Shown: positions 15,883 through 24,735, counted from the first letter of the stretch. The stretch: 64,000 nucleotides of DNA from Bacteroidota bacterium (GCA_021323535.1 JAJONO010000035.1:23000-86999); one strand, 5' to 3'. Program-made: numbers and translations. Notes: generated from the sequence alone by a model not told the origin.

Positions 15883-18291
15883 ATGGGAAAACAAGATAGC
15901 GCAACTAAAGCAAGCAATTTAAGCTTCGACGATTTCAAGAGAATTGTCCTGGCTGATTACCGTCTTATCAATGAAAGCCGTCAGGCTAGTCTTTTAGGCA
16001 GAAAGGAAGTCCTTACAGGAAAAGCCAAATTCGGAATTTTCGGAGATGGGAAAGAACTTGCACAGGTGGCTCTCAGTAAAGTTTTCAAAAACGGGGATTT
16101 CAGAAGCGGGTACTATCGCGATCAAACATTCATGTTCGCTATCGGAGCACTGGATCTTCAACAATGGTTTGCCGGATTGTATGCTCACACCGATATTTCT
16201 TACGAGCCAATGAGCGCCGGAAGACAAATGGGCGGGCACTTCGGAACACACAGTCTTAACCCCGATGGATCTTTTAAATCGCTTGTCGACCAGAAAAATT
16301 CAAGCAGCGATATTTCTCCTACAGGTTCACAAATGCCACGCTTACTTGGCCTCGCATATGCTTCTCATTTCTATCGCGTCAATAAAGATTTACATACCGA
16401 ACCATATACGAAATTCAGTAATAAAGGAAACGAAGTTGCTTTCGGAACCATTGGCGACGCTTCTACAAGCGAAGGACTTTTCTGGGAAACTATTAACGCT
16501 GCAGGGGTGCTACAAGTGCCAATGTTAATTAGTGTATGGGACGACGGACACGGGATCTCTGTTCCGAAAAAATATCAAACCACTAAGGAAAGCATCAGCG
16601 AAGTGCTGAAAGGTTTCCAGAGAGAAAACGGTGGAAAAGGCTACGAAATATTCAAAACAAAAGGATGGGATTATGCTCACCTCTGTGAAACTTATGAAAA
16701 AGCGGTAAAAGTTTGTCGCGAAGAACATATTCCTGTTCTGGTTCATGTAGAAGAAGTAACACAGCCACAGGGACACAGTACCAGCGGATCGCACGAGCGG
16801 TACAAAAGCAAGGAACGCTTACAGTGGGAACTTGATTTTGATTGCATCAAACAAATGCGCGAGTGGATCATTCAGAACGCTCTCGCCAATGATGAAGAGT
16901 TAAACAAAATTGAAGAAGACGCTAAGGAAATAGTTAAGAACGCTAAGAGCGCTGCCTGGACAGATTACCTTCAACCAATAAAATCAGAAGTAGCTGAAGT
17001 ATGTTCTTACTTCGAAGAATTAGGAACAGAAGAAACACTTTCTGTAAAAAAAGAATTGCAATCCATAAAAGAACCCATTCGTAAAGACATTCACACGGCT
17101 GTGAAGAGTGTATTACGTTTTACTGCAGGAAACGATTCTGCGGGAAGACAAAAACTTATCGATTGGCTCCGTCTTGCACGCATTGAAAACGACGAACGTT
17201 ATAGCTCGTATTTGTATTCTCAATCATCGCAGCAGGTTTCTAATATTCACCCGAACGATGTAGTTTACAACGATGATAAAACATGCGACGGCCGCGAAAT
17301 TTTACGCGACAACTTTGACGCTATCCTCAAAAAATATCCTGAAGTCATTATTTTCGGAGAAGACTCCGGTAAGATCGGTGGCGTTAACCAGGGTCTTGAA
17401 GGGTTACAATTAAAATACGGCGAGCATCGCGTGTTTGATACAGGTATTCGTGAAGCTACCATTATGGGACAAGCCATTGGTTTAGCTATGAGAGGAATTC
17501 GTCCGATCGCTGAAATTCAATATCTCGATTATTTACTTTACGCGCTCCAGTTAATGAGCGACGATCTTGCAACTGTTCAATGGAGAACAAAAGGAATGCA
17601 GAAAGCGCCTGTTATTATTCGCACACGTGGTCACCGTTTAGAAGGTGTATGGCACAGTGGTTCTCCAATGGGAATGATCGTTCATGCCTGCCGTGGAATT
17701 AATATCTGCGTTCCGAGAAACATGACTGTTGCATCGGGATTCTACAATACATTGATAGAAGCGGATGAGCCCGCGCTGGTTATTGAACCATTGAACGCTT
17801 ACCGTTTAAAAGAAAAACAACCTGCCAATTTTGGTGAATACAAAGTTGCTTTGGGAATTCCTGAAGTAATGAATTACGGAACAGATCTTACGCTTGTAAC
17901 TTACGGAAGCAGCGTTCGTGTTGCGCAGGAAGCTATCAAACATTTAGAGAAGTTTGGAATTTCAGTAGAACTAATCGATTTGCAGACACTTATTCCATTT
18001 GATGTAAAACACAGCCTCGTTGAATCGGTGAAGAAAACTAACCGCCTTATTGTACTTGATGAAGATGTACCAGGTGGAGCGAGTGCTTACATTTTACAGA
18101 AAATTGTAGAAGAGCAGGGAGGATACAGGTTCCTTGACTCGGCGCCGTTAACCATTGCATCCAAAGAACACCGTCCTGCATACGGAAGCGATGGCGATTA
18201 CTTCAGTAAACCCAATGCCGATGATGTGTTTGATGTGGTTTATAATTTAATGCACGAAACAGATCCGGATAAATACCCTAAAATTTATTAA
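15883..18291 (+). CDS. Fused E1 alpha/beta subunit of a branched-chain or pyruvate 2-oxoacid dehydrogenase
   Basis: About 802 residues. The N-terminal half is an E1 alpha domain that binds thiamine diphosphate (GDASTSEGLFWETINAAG, then VWDDGHGIS). The C-terminal half is an E1 beta domain (FGEDSGKIGGVNQGL, AEIQYLDYLLYALQ, LVTYGSSVRVAQEA). It decarboxylates a 2-oxoacid and passes the acyl group to E2. Fused E1 proteins are common in Bacteroidota and are usually assigned to branched-chain acids, but pyruvate cannot be excluded. The usual NN magnesium motif reads DD here. No E2 or E3 gene is adjacent. Start 15883 is preferred over 15868 because of the promoter position. Confidence 0.9.
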   Translation: MGKQDSATKASNLSFDDFKRIVLADYRLINESRQASLLGRKEVLTGKAKFGIFGDGKELAQVALSKVFKNGDFRSGYYRDQTFMFAIGALDLQQWFAGLYAHTDISYEPMSAGRQMGGHFGTHSLNPDGSFKSLVDQKNSSSDISPTGSQMPRLLGLAYASHFYRVNKDLHTEPYTKFSNKGNEVAFGTIGDASTSEGLFWETINAAGVLQVPMLISVWDDGHGISVPKKYQTTKESISEVLKGFQRENGGKGYEIFKTKGWDYAHLCETYEKAVKVCREEHIPVLVHVEEVTQPQGHSTSGSHERYKSKERLQWELDFDCIKQMREWIIQNALANDEELNKIEEDAKEIVKNAKSAAWTDYLQPIKSEVAEVCSYFEELGTEETLSVKKELQSIKEPIRKDIHTAVKSVLRFTAGNDSAGRQKLIDWLRLARIENDERYSSYLYSQSSQQVSNIHPNDVVYNDDKTCDGREILRDNFDAILKKYPEVIIFGEDSGKIGGVNQGLEGLQLKYGEHRVFDTGIREATIMGQAIGLAMRGIRPIAEIQYLDYLLYALQLMSDDLATVQWRTKGMQKAPVIIRTRGHRLEGVWHSGSPMGMIVHACRGINICVPRNMTVASGFYNTLIEADEPALVIEPLNAYRLKEKQPANFGEYKVALGIPEVMNYGTDLTLVTYGSSVRVAQEAIKHLEKFGISVELIDLQTLIPFDVKHSLVESVKKTNRLIVLDEDVPGGASAYILQKIVEEQGGYRFLDSAPLTIASKEHRPAYGSDGDYFSKPNADDVFDVVYNLMHETDPDKYPKIY

Positions 18292-18313
18292 TACATTTGA
18301 AGTCTTAAGATAT

Positions 18314-18991
18314 ATGATAAAAAGAGTTTTAATAGTTGCCTCCTTCTTCACTTTACCTTTTGCCGCTGTGTCGCAGGGTGAAAAAGAAGATCCTACTAAA
18401 ATGTTCCGCGACGTGGTTCCGGTTCAGGTGGATCGTTCAAAGTTTGCACCAGCAACGCCGCCAACGCCAACTGTAGAAGCCACTACCGATGCAAAGGGCA
18501 AGAAGAAGAAAAAAGTGGAAGAACCGCCAGTGGAACCGGCACCAGATACACTAAGTCCAATGATCCCTGCGCCTTCTGCAGAGATCGTTAAACGTGCGCA
18601 GAACTGGTACATGGAGAAAAACACAAAATTCACCAAGACGAACGGCTCCAACTCTGGTAAATCGGTTTCGTGTAATGTTCAGTTTGTGTACAAACAAAAA
18701 TTACTCAATCCTGAAAATGACGTGGACGGAAAATTCACAATGGATGTGATTATTGAAGCTAAGGAAGGAAAATACCGTTACACCGTTAAAAACATTAAGC
18801 ACGTTGCCAATAAACAGGGAATGAGTGGTGGAGATATTTACGCGAAAATTCCTGAAGCAGGATCTATGGCTATTACCGACAGAACCTGGAAACATCTTAA
18901 GTCGGACGCTTTTGCCTGCGCTAAAATTGTGATCGACGATTTCAAGGCAAAAATTGCGGAAGAAGTTCCTGATAATAAAGATGAGTGGTAG
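18314..18991 (+). CDS. Secreted DUF4468-like protein
   Basis: A 225-residue protein with a signal peptide (residues 1-21, ending AAVSQ). A Pro/Lys-rich low-complexity linker (about 50-80, with KGKKKKK and PPVEPAPD) leads to a domain with the pattern of DUF4468 (DGKFTMDVIIEAKEGKYRYTVKNI), a TBP-like beta fold found in Bacteroidota envelope proteins. Function is unknown. It starts 22 nt after the E1 gene and probably shares its transcript. A strong terminator follows. Confidence 0.7.
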   Translation: MIKRVLIVASFFTLPFAAVSQGEKEDPTKMFRDVVPVQVDRSKFAPATPPTPTVEATTDAKGKKKKKVEEPPVEPAPDTLSPMIPAPSAEIVKRAQNWYMEKNTKFTKTNGSNSGKSVSCNVQFVYKQKLLNPENDVDGKFTMDVIIEAKEGKYRYTVKNIKHVANKQGMSGGDIYAKIPEAGSMAITDRTWKHLKSDAFACAKIVIDDFKAKIAEEVPDNKDEW

Positions 18992-19010
18992 ACATTCAAT
19001 AAATGAAATA

Positions 19011-19042
19011 AAAAAGCCTCGTGTAAAACGAGGCTTTTTTAT
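19011..19042. terminator. Bidirectional terminator
   Basis: Stem GCCTCG/CGAGGC with a 7-nt loop, flanked by A and T runs on both sides. It serves the DUF4468-like gene (+) and the PKD lipoprotein gene (-). Confidence 0.85.
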
Positions 19043-19059
19043 TGAGATGAACTTTAATT

Positions 19060-19635
19060 TTATTGTAATTGAAATGTTACACAACCGTCTTTTGTTACTG
19101 TTGTATTCCCGTTCCAGGTTAATACCCCATCGGTTGCTGAAACAGAGTGTGAGCCAACTGTTAAGTTTGCTGTTACACATCCGTTTGCGCCGCAGCCCGG
19201 ATTTGACCCGTAGAATAAGGTAATGGAACCAAGACTAACGTTGTCAACCTTAACTGATATCTGGCTGGCAGATGAGTTGGATGTCCAAACAGTCAGCTTA
19301 CCCGTTGCTGCTTTTACTGTAAATGATTTTGAGATTTCGGAGATCTTTTTTTGTTTGTTCGAAAAAGCTTCAAGTTTTACAGGATAACTTCCCGCTGGTG
19401 TACTGGCCGGAAGTGTATAATCTACATTCTTTGCTGTGCTTGTTTGGCCGTCGGGAAAAGTCCATTTATAAGTTTTTCCGTCTTGTGATTTATTGGTACA
19501 TTTTACGGTTTCTCCCGAAGTGTATTCTTCTTTATCCATTGTAAAATCGGCAACAGGTTGCTTGTTACAATTTACGAAAATAAGAGCGGAGCTGAAGGCG
19601 CATAAGCTTAAAAGCGCAGTTGTTTTAATTTGCAT
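19060..19635 (-). CDS. PKD-domain lipoprotein
   Basis: A 191-residue lipoprotein. The signal peptide ends in a lipobox (FVNC, Cys23). Residues 27-108 form a PKD domain (VADFTMDKEEYTSGETVKCTNKS, YKWTFPDG). The C-terminal 80 residues are beta-rich with two Cys (GCGANGC) and end GCVTFQLQ. It probably resides in the outer membrane and binds something at the surface. The partner is unknown. It is transcribed alone towards the shared terminator. Confidence 0.8.
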   Translation of the reverse strand: MQIKTTALLSLCAFSSALIFVNCNKQPVADFTMDKEEYTSGETVKCTNKSQDGKTYKWTFPDGQTSTAKNVDYTLPASTPAGSYPVKLEAFSNKQKKISEISKSFTVKAATGKLTVWTSNSSASQISVKVDNVSLGSITLFYGSNPGCGANGCVTANLTVGSHSVSATDGVLTWNGNTTVTKDGCVTFQLQ

Positions 19636-19805
19636 AATAATTTAAGATTAATGGTTGATTGTTTTTGAAACTGGTTGCGAATTTCATAAAACAAAAAACA
19701 AGACAGGAATAAATAACATCTCAAAACCTCACACGAAAATCTTATAACCTGCAGTTGAAAATTTGAAAGTAAAGTGATAGCGAAAGTTCTCCCTGGGACA
19801 ATGAT

Positions 19806-20267
19806 TTACTTTAATATCGATGTATGCCCACTCAGAAGTTTCCAGCCGTCATCGCGTTTTATCATGATGCCTGTTTCAATTAACTCAAGCGTATCGGTTT
19901 TATTGGAGAGGTTTGTCACAAGTGAAAGTATGGTGCCTGTATACAAAACATGGCGGGGCGAAAGATAAGACACACTCACGTTCTTCCATGAGTTATCTAC
20001 TTTTTTACATTTCGTGGCATTGCGTTTAATGGCGGCCGAAATAGAATCGTAATTTGCAAGGTAATTATATCCCGGTGGTATCCAGTAAAAATCAGCGGAA
20101 CTGTCAAGGTACCTGAACTCCGCACTTAATCCTTCCTTTTTAATGTCGGTAAAATAATCATTCAGCGTTTTACGTGCTTCCTCTACAATGCGCACTTCTT
20201 CATTAGCGGAATTATCGCACGAACAAACAAGAGCCACCATAAATAAAAAAATAAAAGCTTTTTTCAT
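19806..20267 (-). CDS. NTF2/SnoaL-like lipoprotein
   Basis: A 153-residue protein with a lipoprotein signal (VCSC, Cys17). The rest has the NTF2-like (DUF4440/SnoaL-type) pattern: a long first helix (IVEEARKTLNDYFTDIKKEG), a strand with YLDSSADFYWIPPG, and late strands VLYTGTILSLVT and ETGIMIKRDDGWKLLSGHTS. Such domains bind small ligands or act as enzymes, but no catalytic residues are assigned. It is a single gene, with a 170-bp empty spacer before the PKD lipoprotein. Confidence 0.75.
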   Translation of the reverse strand: MKKAFIFLFMVALVCSCDNSANEEVRIVEEARKTLNDYFTDIKKEGLSAEFRYLDSSADFYWIPPGYNYLANYDSISAAIKRNATKCKKVDNSWKNVSVSYLSPRHVLYTGTILSLVTNLSNKTDTLELIETGIMIKRDDGWKLLSGHTSILK

Positions 20268-20388
20268 GTCTTTTGTTATTTTACCCTGTATATGTTAACA
20301 GAAATTACAAGATACAAACTTGATCGTTAACATTATTACAGCAATCATTTTTTTGGCTTGATTACTTAATTTGCTAACTTGTAATGAA

Positions 20389-22434
20389 TTGGGAAAGCCT
20401 TTAAAATATTGGCTATTGTTCTTCATTTTATTTAGCAGCGTTTTTAATACAAATGCGCAGGATTGGGTTTTTGCCAAAACCGCAGGAAGTACTGTTGGTG
20501 AAAGCGGAAGCGATCTCGCAATTGATGGCTCGGGCAACAGCTATGTTACCGGGTCATTCAGAAGTGTAGCCACTTTTTCCGGCACACCTAATATTCTTTT
20601 AACGGCAACAGGTGGGGGCACTACTAACTCAGATATTTTCATTGCAAAATATGATGCTACAGGAAATGCTGTGTGGGCGGTTCAGGCCGGTGGGACTTCA
20701 GTAGACGCTGGCGCCGGAATTTGTGTTGATGCCTCAGGCAACATTTATGTCACAGGAAATTACCAGGGCACCGCAACTTTTTACGGCACACCAAATGTAA
20801 CATTAATAGCCGCGGGAGGAGATGACGCTTTTATAGCCAAGTATGACGCGAATGGAAATGTGTTATGGGCCGTTAGTGCGGGAGCTACGGGAGGCAATGA
20901 GTTTGGACGTAAGATTGCCGTTGATGGTTCAGGTAATTGTTATGTTCATGGTTTTTTTAATAATCAATGTACATTTTTGGGTACGCCAAATATTACAATA
21001 GTTACCAATGGCCAACAGGATAATTTTATTGCAAAGTATAATGCCTCGGGTTCTGTTTTGTGGGCGGTAAAAGCGGGGAGCACGGTGAATGAAACCGCCG
21101 GAGGTATCACGGTTGACGCGTTAAACAATGTTTACATTGGGGGAACATTTTCAGGCAATTTTATTCTGTATGGAGCTTCAAATATCACGCTTTCAACGGC
21201 AGGGGCAGTAGATGCTTTTGTTGCAAAATATGATCCGAACGGAAATGTATTGTGGGCGCAGCAGGCTGGTGGAACAGGAAATGAATCAGGTGGTAATGTT
21301 AGTCTCGACGGTATTGGAAATATTTATTTTTCATGCTCCATAAATAGCTCTCCGGCAACTTTTAGCGGAGGCTCACCATCTCCCGTACTTACAAGCAATG
21401 GTTTATTTGATATTGCTTTGGCTAAGTATGATGTTGCTACAGGAAACTTAGCCTGGGCCGTAAATGCAGGTTCGGCCGGTAGCGATAATTGTAACGCCGT
21501 TGCTGCTGTTGGCGGGCAATATATTTACATTACCGGAGCCATTGCAGGTTCGGGTTCTGGCACCGCAACATTTTACGGTACACCTAATCTCAGCATTACA
21601 TCGTTCAGTACTTCATCAGATATTTTTATTGCTAAATATGCTCCCGATGGCCAGGTGCTTTGTGTGCAGCAGGCGGGAGGAAGTGTGAATCTTGGTAATA
21701 CGGCATTCTCAATTAAAAATAATGGAACGGACTGTTATATTTTCGGGAACCTTACAAACACCGGAACCTATCCTTCATCGTTGGGAAATTTTACTGTGGC
21801 TGCGGCGGCAACAGGCGCGGCGGGTGTTGATGCCATGATCGCTAAATGGGATGGATGCCCTACTGTTACCGTTTTGCCAATAGAGTTACTAGATTTCACA
21901 GTGTTACAAAATGAAAACAAAGTAGATTTAAAATGGACAACCGCCTCTGAACTTAACAATGATTATTTTACAGTTGAAAGATCAAAAGATGGTGTGATAT
22001 ATGAAAAGATCGCAGTTATTAACGGAAATAAAAAAAGCGCATCAGCAACAAATTATTATGAATCGGATTTAAATCCTCATGAAGGTTTGTCGTATTACCG
22101 TCTGAAACAAACAGACGTCGATGGAAAATATGCTTATTCACTTATAAGGAATGTTGATTTTAAATCAGGTTCTTTATTTTCTTTTGATGTGTTTCCAAAT
22201 CCTATGAATGACAGAGTTATTAATATAATGGTTTCTCGTCCCGATACCAGAAATGTAACTCTAAGCGTAAACGACTTAATGGGAAAGGAATTTTTTTCAA
22301 AACATCTGACTTATAATTCTGAAATGGGGAATAAATACACGGCCGTCTTACCCGAAAAACCTGCTAAAGGAATTTATACTGTTGCCGTTAATGTGGAGGG
22401 AGTTTATTATTACCGGAAATTAATTGTAGAGTGA
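20389..22434 (+). CDS. T9SS-secreted beta-propeller-like (SBBP-type) repeat protein
   Basis: About 681 residues. No ATG precedes the signal peptide; the TTG at 20389 (MGKPLKYWLLFFILFSS...AQ) is preferred, and a TTG at 20371 is the alternative. Residues 25-490 hold about seven repeats with IAKYDA-GN-xWAxxAG and ASGNxYVTGxF...TFxGTPN, typical of SBBP beta-propeller proteins. Next come a FN3-like module (LPIELLDFTVLQNE...DLKWTTASE; about 500-600) and a type A sorting domain ending YYYRKLIVE. It is probably a surface-attached protein; the ligand is unknown. The weak -7-like TTAATTTG (about 20366-20373) fits the later start. Confidence 0.8.
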   Translation: MGKPLKYWLLFFILFSSVFNTNAQDWVFAKTAGSTVGESGSDLAIDGSGNSYVTGSFRSVATFSGTPNILLTATGGGTTNSDIFIAKYDATGNAVWAVQAGGTSVDAGAGICVDASGNIYVTGNYQGTATFYGTPNVTLIAAGGDDAFIAKYDANGNVLWAVSAGATGGNEFGRKIAVDGSGNCYVHGFFNNQCTFLGTPNITIVTNGQQDNFIAKYNASGSVLWAVKAGSTVNETAGGITVDALNNVYIGGTFSGNFILYGASNITLSTAGAVDAFVAKYDPNGNVLWAQQAGGTGNESGGNVSLDGIGNIYFSCSINSSPATFSGGSPSPVLTSNGLFDIALAKYDVATGNLAWAVNAGSAGSDNCNAVAAVGGQYIYITGAIAGSGSGTATFYGTPNLSITSFSTSSDIFIAKYAPDGQVLCVQQAGGSVNLGNTAFSIKNNGTDCYIFGNLTNTGTYPSSLGNFTVAAAATGAAGVDAMIAKWDGCPTVTVLPIELLDFTVLQNENKVDLKWTTASELNNDYFTVERSKDGVIYEKIAVINGNKKSASATNYYESDLNPHEGLSYYRLKQTDVDGKYAYSLIRNVDFKSGSLFSFDVFPNPMNDRVINIMVSRPDTRNVTLSVNDLMGKEFFSKHLTYNSEMGNKYTAVLPEKPAKGIYTVAVNVEGVYYYRKLIVE

Positions 22435-22454
22435 GTTGCTTGCACAGTCTGATT

Positions 22455-22667
22455 TTATTTCAACAGTTTTAATGCCTGGCCTTTATGCACAGCGATGTGA
22501 TCGGTTTTATCGCTTTTGATTTCATATTGTGGATCTTTATCACTCGCATGATGTGTATACCCTTTGTATTGAAAATCTTTTTTGTGAATTTTAATAATTG
22601 TTCCTGAAACATGACCGGCTTCTGAATTCCAGATGACATGATCGCCTGTTTTAAACTTCCTCTTCAT
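22455..22667 (-). CDS. DUF2945/HVA1-type TUDOR-like protein
   Basis: A 70-residue cytoplasmic protein. The pattern KFKTGDHVIWNSEAGHVSGTIIKI and the Asp/Gln-Tyr-Glu-Ile-Lys-Ser core followed by HKGQALKLL match the DUF2945 (hypervirulence-associated TUDOR) family. Members are small, widely spread, and of unknown function. Length is normal. It is convergent with the propeller gene, 20 bp apart, and divergent from tRNA-Ser. Confidence 0.88.
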   Translation of the reverse strand: MKRKFKTGDHVIWNSEAGHVSGTIIKIHKKDFQYKGYTHHASDKDPQYEIKSDKTDHIAVHKGQALKLLK

Positions 22668-22724
22668 TTAATTCAAGAATAAAAAGACATGCCATTTCAT
22701 GCCTTACAGGAACAAAAAAAATAG

Positions 22725-22732
22725 TATTTTTG
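22725..22732 (+). promoter_or_regulatory. -7 box TATTTTTG for tRNA-Ser
   Basis: Matches TAnnTTTG, 14 nt upstream of the mature tRNA 5' end. This is consistent with a short 5' leader trimmed by RNase P. Confidence 0.6.
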
Positions 22733-22746
22733 TAACCCTAAATCAG

Positions 22747-22833
22747 GGAGACTTGTCAGAGTGGTCGAACGAGCAAGCCTGGAAAGTTTGTATACGCGCA
22801 AGTGTATCGAGGGTTCGAATCCCTCAGTCTCCG
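22747..22833 (+). tRNA. tRNA-Ser(GGA)
   Basis: An 87-nt class II tRNA. The acceptor stem GGAGACT/AGTCTCC is perfect with discriminator G. The anticodon stem CAAGC/GTTTG holds loop CTGGAAA with anticodon GGA at 22781-22783. A long variable arm (about 22791-22808) and T-arm GAGGG-TTCGAAT-CCCTC are present. The 3' CCA is not encoded. It reads UCC and UCU serine codons. It is followed directly by a cluster of GC-rich hairpins. Confidence 0.95.
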
Positions 22834-22837
22834 CCTT

Positions 22838-22908
22838 CGCTCGCTGAAGCGAGCTTCTGCGGACAAAGTCCGATGAAGCGCGAAAGCGAGCTTCGCTAAA
22901 GAGCGAAA
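22838..22908. repeat. GC-rich hairpin cluster after tRNA-Ser
   Basis: Three short palindromes in 70 bp: GCTCGC-tgaa-GCGAGC (22839-22854), GGAC-aaa-GTCC (22861-22871), and GCGCGAAAGCGAGCTTCGC (about 22878-22896). The word AGCGAGCTTC is repeated. It may act as the tRNA terminator (A-run follows) and resembles REP-type elements. Similar GAGCGAAGCGAG words occur near 24940. Confidence 0.6.
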
Positions 22909-22978
22909 AAATTAACCGGTAGGTCTTGTTTCATTAAATGAATCACTTTGCCCATGATTAAACCTTTACTTTTAAACT

Positions 22979-23221
22979 ATGTGGATAGTTTATATTCTAA
23001 AATGTATCGACGGAACGTATTACGTTGGATGCACAGGTAATATTAATGATCGGATAGCAAGGCATGAAAGAGGCGAAGTTTCTTATACTTCAACAAGGTT
23101 ACCATTTCAAATTGTGCATCAATCTGTGTTCTACGATAAATACAAAGCTTTTGAATTTGAGAACTATCTTAAATCAGGGTCCGGAAGAGCGTTCGCGATT
23201 AAGAGATTATATAGTTTTTAA
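22979..23221 (+). CDS. Small GIY-YIG domain protein
   Basis: An 80-residue stand-alone GIY-YIG nuclease-fold protein (UvrC/YhbQ-like). The motif appears as YILKC...YYVGCTGN, followed by the conserved Arg/His region DRIARHERG and the Glu in FEFENYLKSGSGRAFAIKR. Such single-domain proteins are abundant in Bacteroidota, often near tRNA or rRNA genes. They are suspected mobile or repair nucleases, and the true role is unknown. It lies 145 bp after tRNA-Ser, beyond the hairpin cluster. Confidence 0.88.
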   Translation: MWIVYILKCIDGTYYVGCTGNINDRIARHERGEVSYTSTRLPFQIVHQSVFYDKYKAFEFENYLKSGSGRAFAIKRLYSF

Positions 23222-23264
23222 GAAGAATAATCAAAGAACTATTGCTTTGTCATAGTTTAAGTAC

Positions 23265-23714
23265 TTAATCTCTGCTAGGTTTGTCCATATTATAATTCGT
23301 GTCTGAAATTTTTTTTCTTTTTCTAACGATTACACCAAGAACGATAGAAAGAGGTATGAAAATTAATAAGTGATTCGTCACGTCTCGAAAAATACCGTTT
23401 TGATAGTCAACAGTAGTTATGAGTCTGCCGAACGGATTTATGAGATTTATTACAACAATTGCAATGCAGTTGACAACTAAAAGAGTTGTCACGAGTTGCG
23501 CTGTTGTCTGCCGCGTCATTCCGTCTTTCGTACGAACCAGTGCTATTGTCAGTATGAATGGTATAGAAATCAATGTTAGTCCTTGTAACGGTGTCGGACT
23601 TGTCACATTACGATATAAAAACAAAACGATAAAATTTAAGCCTATGTCAATCGTATAAAAGAGAAGAAGTCGTTTTATAAGAAAATTATTATCTGTTTTT
23701 TTAGTGTCGGTCAT
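23265..23714 (-). CDS. Hypothetical four-helix membrane protein
   Basis: A 149-residue integral membrane protein with about four hydrophobic helices (residues 15-34, 42-60, 71-92, 112-130) and a basic C-terminal tail (VIVRKRKKISD). No family is recognised. Base composition and the neighbouring spacer look slightly different from the flanking T9SS genes, and it sits beside a tRNA and a GIY-YIG gene, so it may be part of a small acquired segment. Confidence is limited to its being an expressed membrane protein. Confidence 0.55.
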   Translation of the reverse strand: MTDTKKTDNNFLIKRLLLFYTIDIGLNFIVLFLYRNVTSPTPLQGLTLISIPFILTIALVRTKDGMTRQTTAQLVTTLLVVNCIAIVVINLINPFGRLITTVDYQNGIFRDVTNHLLIFIPLSIVLGVIVRKRKKISDTNYNMDKPSRD

Positions 23715-24093
23715 AATTTGGCATTAACTAGCTAATAAGCGACATAAATTTCGCCCATTAACAAATATCCTAAAATTAATAGATATTGGTTATTATTCAA
23801 CTAGATTTTGAGTTGCAAGCTTAATCTCTTCTTTATTTATATACAGAAAATAAAGCACTTGCCTAAAATCTTCATGTAAAAGGTTCGAACTCGGTCCTTC
23901 TCCTTCCCCGCAGACGAAAAAAGCGCACTTTAGTGCGCTTTTTTTTAGTTATTGGTGGGTATTGACAATTATTAATGGCCTATTTGGTTCGAACTTTGAA
24001 AAAAATTAGACCTGATAATTAGAATAACTAAAAGTAAATCTAGGATCTAAGTAAGAAATCCTTAATCTCGTGCTTAGATGTTTTCTCCTCTAC
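23715..24093. other. Gene-free spacer with tRNA T-arm-like fragment and terminator
   Basis: Nearly 380 bp without a credible gene. It holds a T-loop-like word GGTTCGAAC followed by CTCGGTCCTTCTCC (23882-23904), resembling the 3' end of a tRNA but with no matching 5' half or closed T-stem. A second GGTTCGAAC occurs near 23986. A strong hairpin lies between them. AT-rich otherwise. Confidence 0.4.
23916..23946. terminator. Bidirectional rho-independent terminator
   Basis: Perfect stem AAGCGCACT/AGTGCGCTT with a 2-nt centre, flanked by A-run and T-run. It could terminate transcripts from either side, but no intact gene ends immediately before it. It may belong to a lost tRNA or gene. Confidence 0.8.
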
Positions 24094-24735
24094 TTATTGC
24101 TCTTGTGAATTGTTAGCTTTTTTCTTTCTCAATTGGCGACTTACAGATAGACCCAGTAAACGATTATAAGACTCTTTAGAGACTAAAGGAACAGCGCCCC
24201 TCACCGGCAATAAAGAATGGCTAAGTCTTACTCCGAGTGCCCACTTCTCAAATAATGTCCAGCCAATACCAACGTTGAATGAAAGTTCACTTCTGATAAA
24301 TGGATATGTATCTTCAAGGTTGGGTGATAAATTACCATTTAAATGTTCAGAAAAATTAATCAAATATCCTAAACCCGGACCAAATTCAAAATAGATCATC
24401 TTTCTATGGTATTGAAAAAGGACAGGAATTTCAAAATAATGGAGTCTGACCTGATGTGGACTTACCTGATTTGGACTTTTTCCGCCTGGTCCACCACCGA
24501 TTCCTTTATCTAAAAGTAAAAGTTCCGTCTGAGCTGTCCATTTTTTGTTCATTTTTAGCTGGAACCAGAATCCTCCTATAAAGTCTTGGCCAGAACGACT
24601 CTCAGTAAGATTCCCCGTAAGCGTATGAAACGAATATCCCAGCTTAAGACCAGCGCGATAGGGTGATTTGTAGTTATGCTGAGCGCATAGCCAAACACAA
24701 TTAAAAATGGCTATTATAGCAAGATTTCTTTTCAA
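24094..24735 (-). CDS. PorT-like outer-membrane beta-barrel protein
   Basis: A 213-residue protein with a signal peptide (ending WLCAQ) and repeated amphipathic strands (AGLKLGYSF, IGGFWFQLKMNKKWTAQTELLLLDKG, LHYFEIPVLFQYH, MIYFEFGPGLGYLI, ALGVRLSHSLLPV). The pattern 'strand-YFEIPVLxxY...GxxxxFExGPxxGYL' is characteristic of the PorT/outer-membrane beta-barrel family of Bacteroidota. It is probably an eight-stranded barrel. It is unlikely to be PorT itself, as no T9SS core genes surround it. Confidence 0.82.
   Translation of the reverse strand: MKRNLAIIAIFNCVWLCAQHNYKSPYRAGLKLGYSFHTLTGNLTESRSGQDFIGGFWFQLKMNKKWTAQTELLLLDKGIGGGPGGKSPNQVSPHQVRLHYFEIPVLFQYHRKMIYFEFGPGLGYLINFSEHLNGNLSPNLEDTYPFIRSELSFNVGIGWTLFEKWALGVRLSHSLLPVRGAVPLVSKESYNRLLGLSVSRQLRKKKANNSQEQ

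Noticed and set aside
18701..19180. 159-codon minus-strand frame across a terminator
   Set aside because: It spans the bidirectional terminator and overlaps two supported genes.
22699..22899. 66-codon plus-strand frame
   Set aside because: It runs straight through tRNA-Ser and the hairpin cluster.
23882..23904. Possible complete tRNA
   Set aside because: Only a T-loop-like word and a 3' tail are present; no acceptor, D or anticodon arm can be folded upstream.
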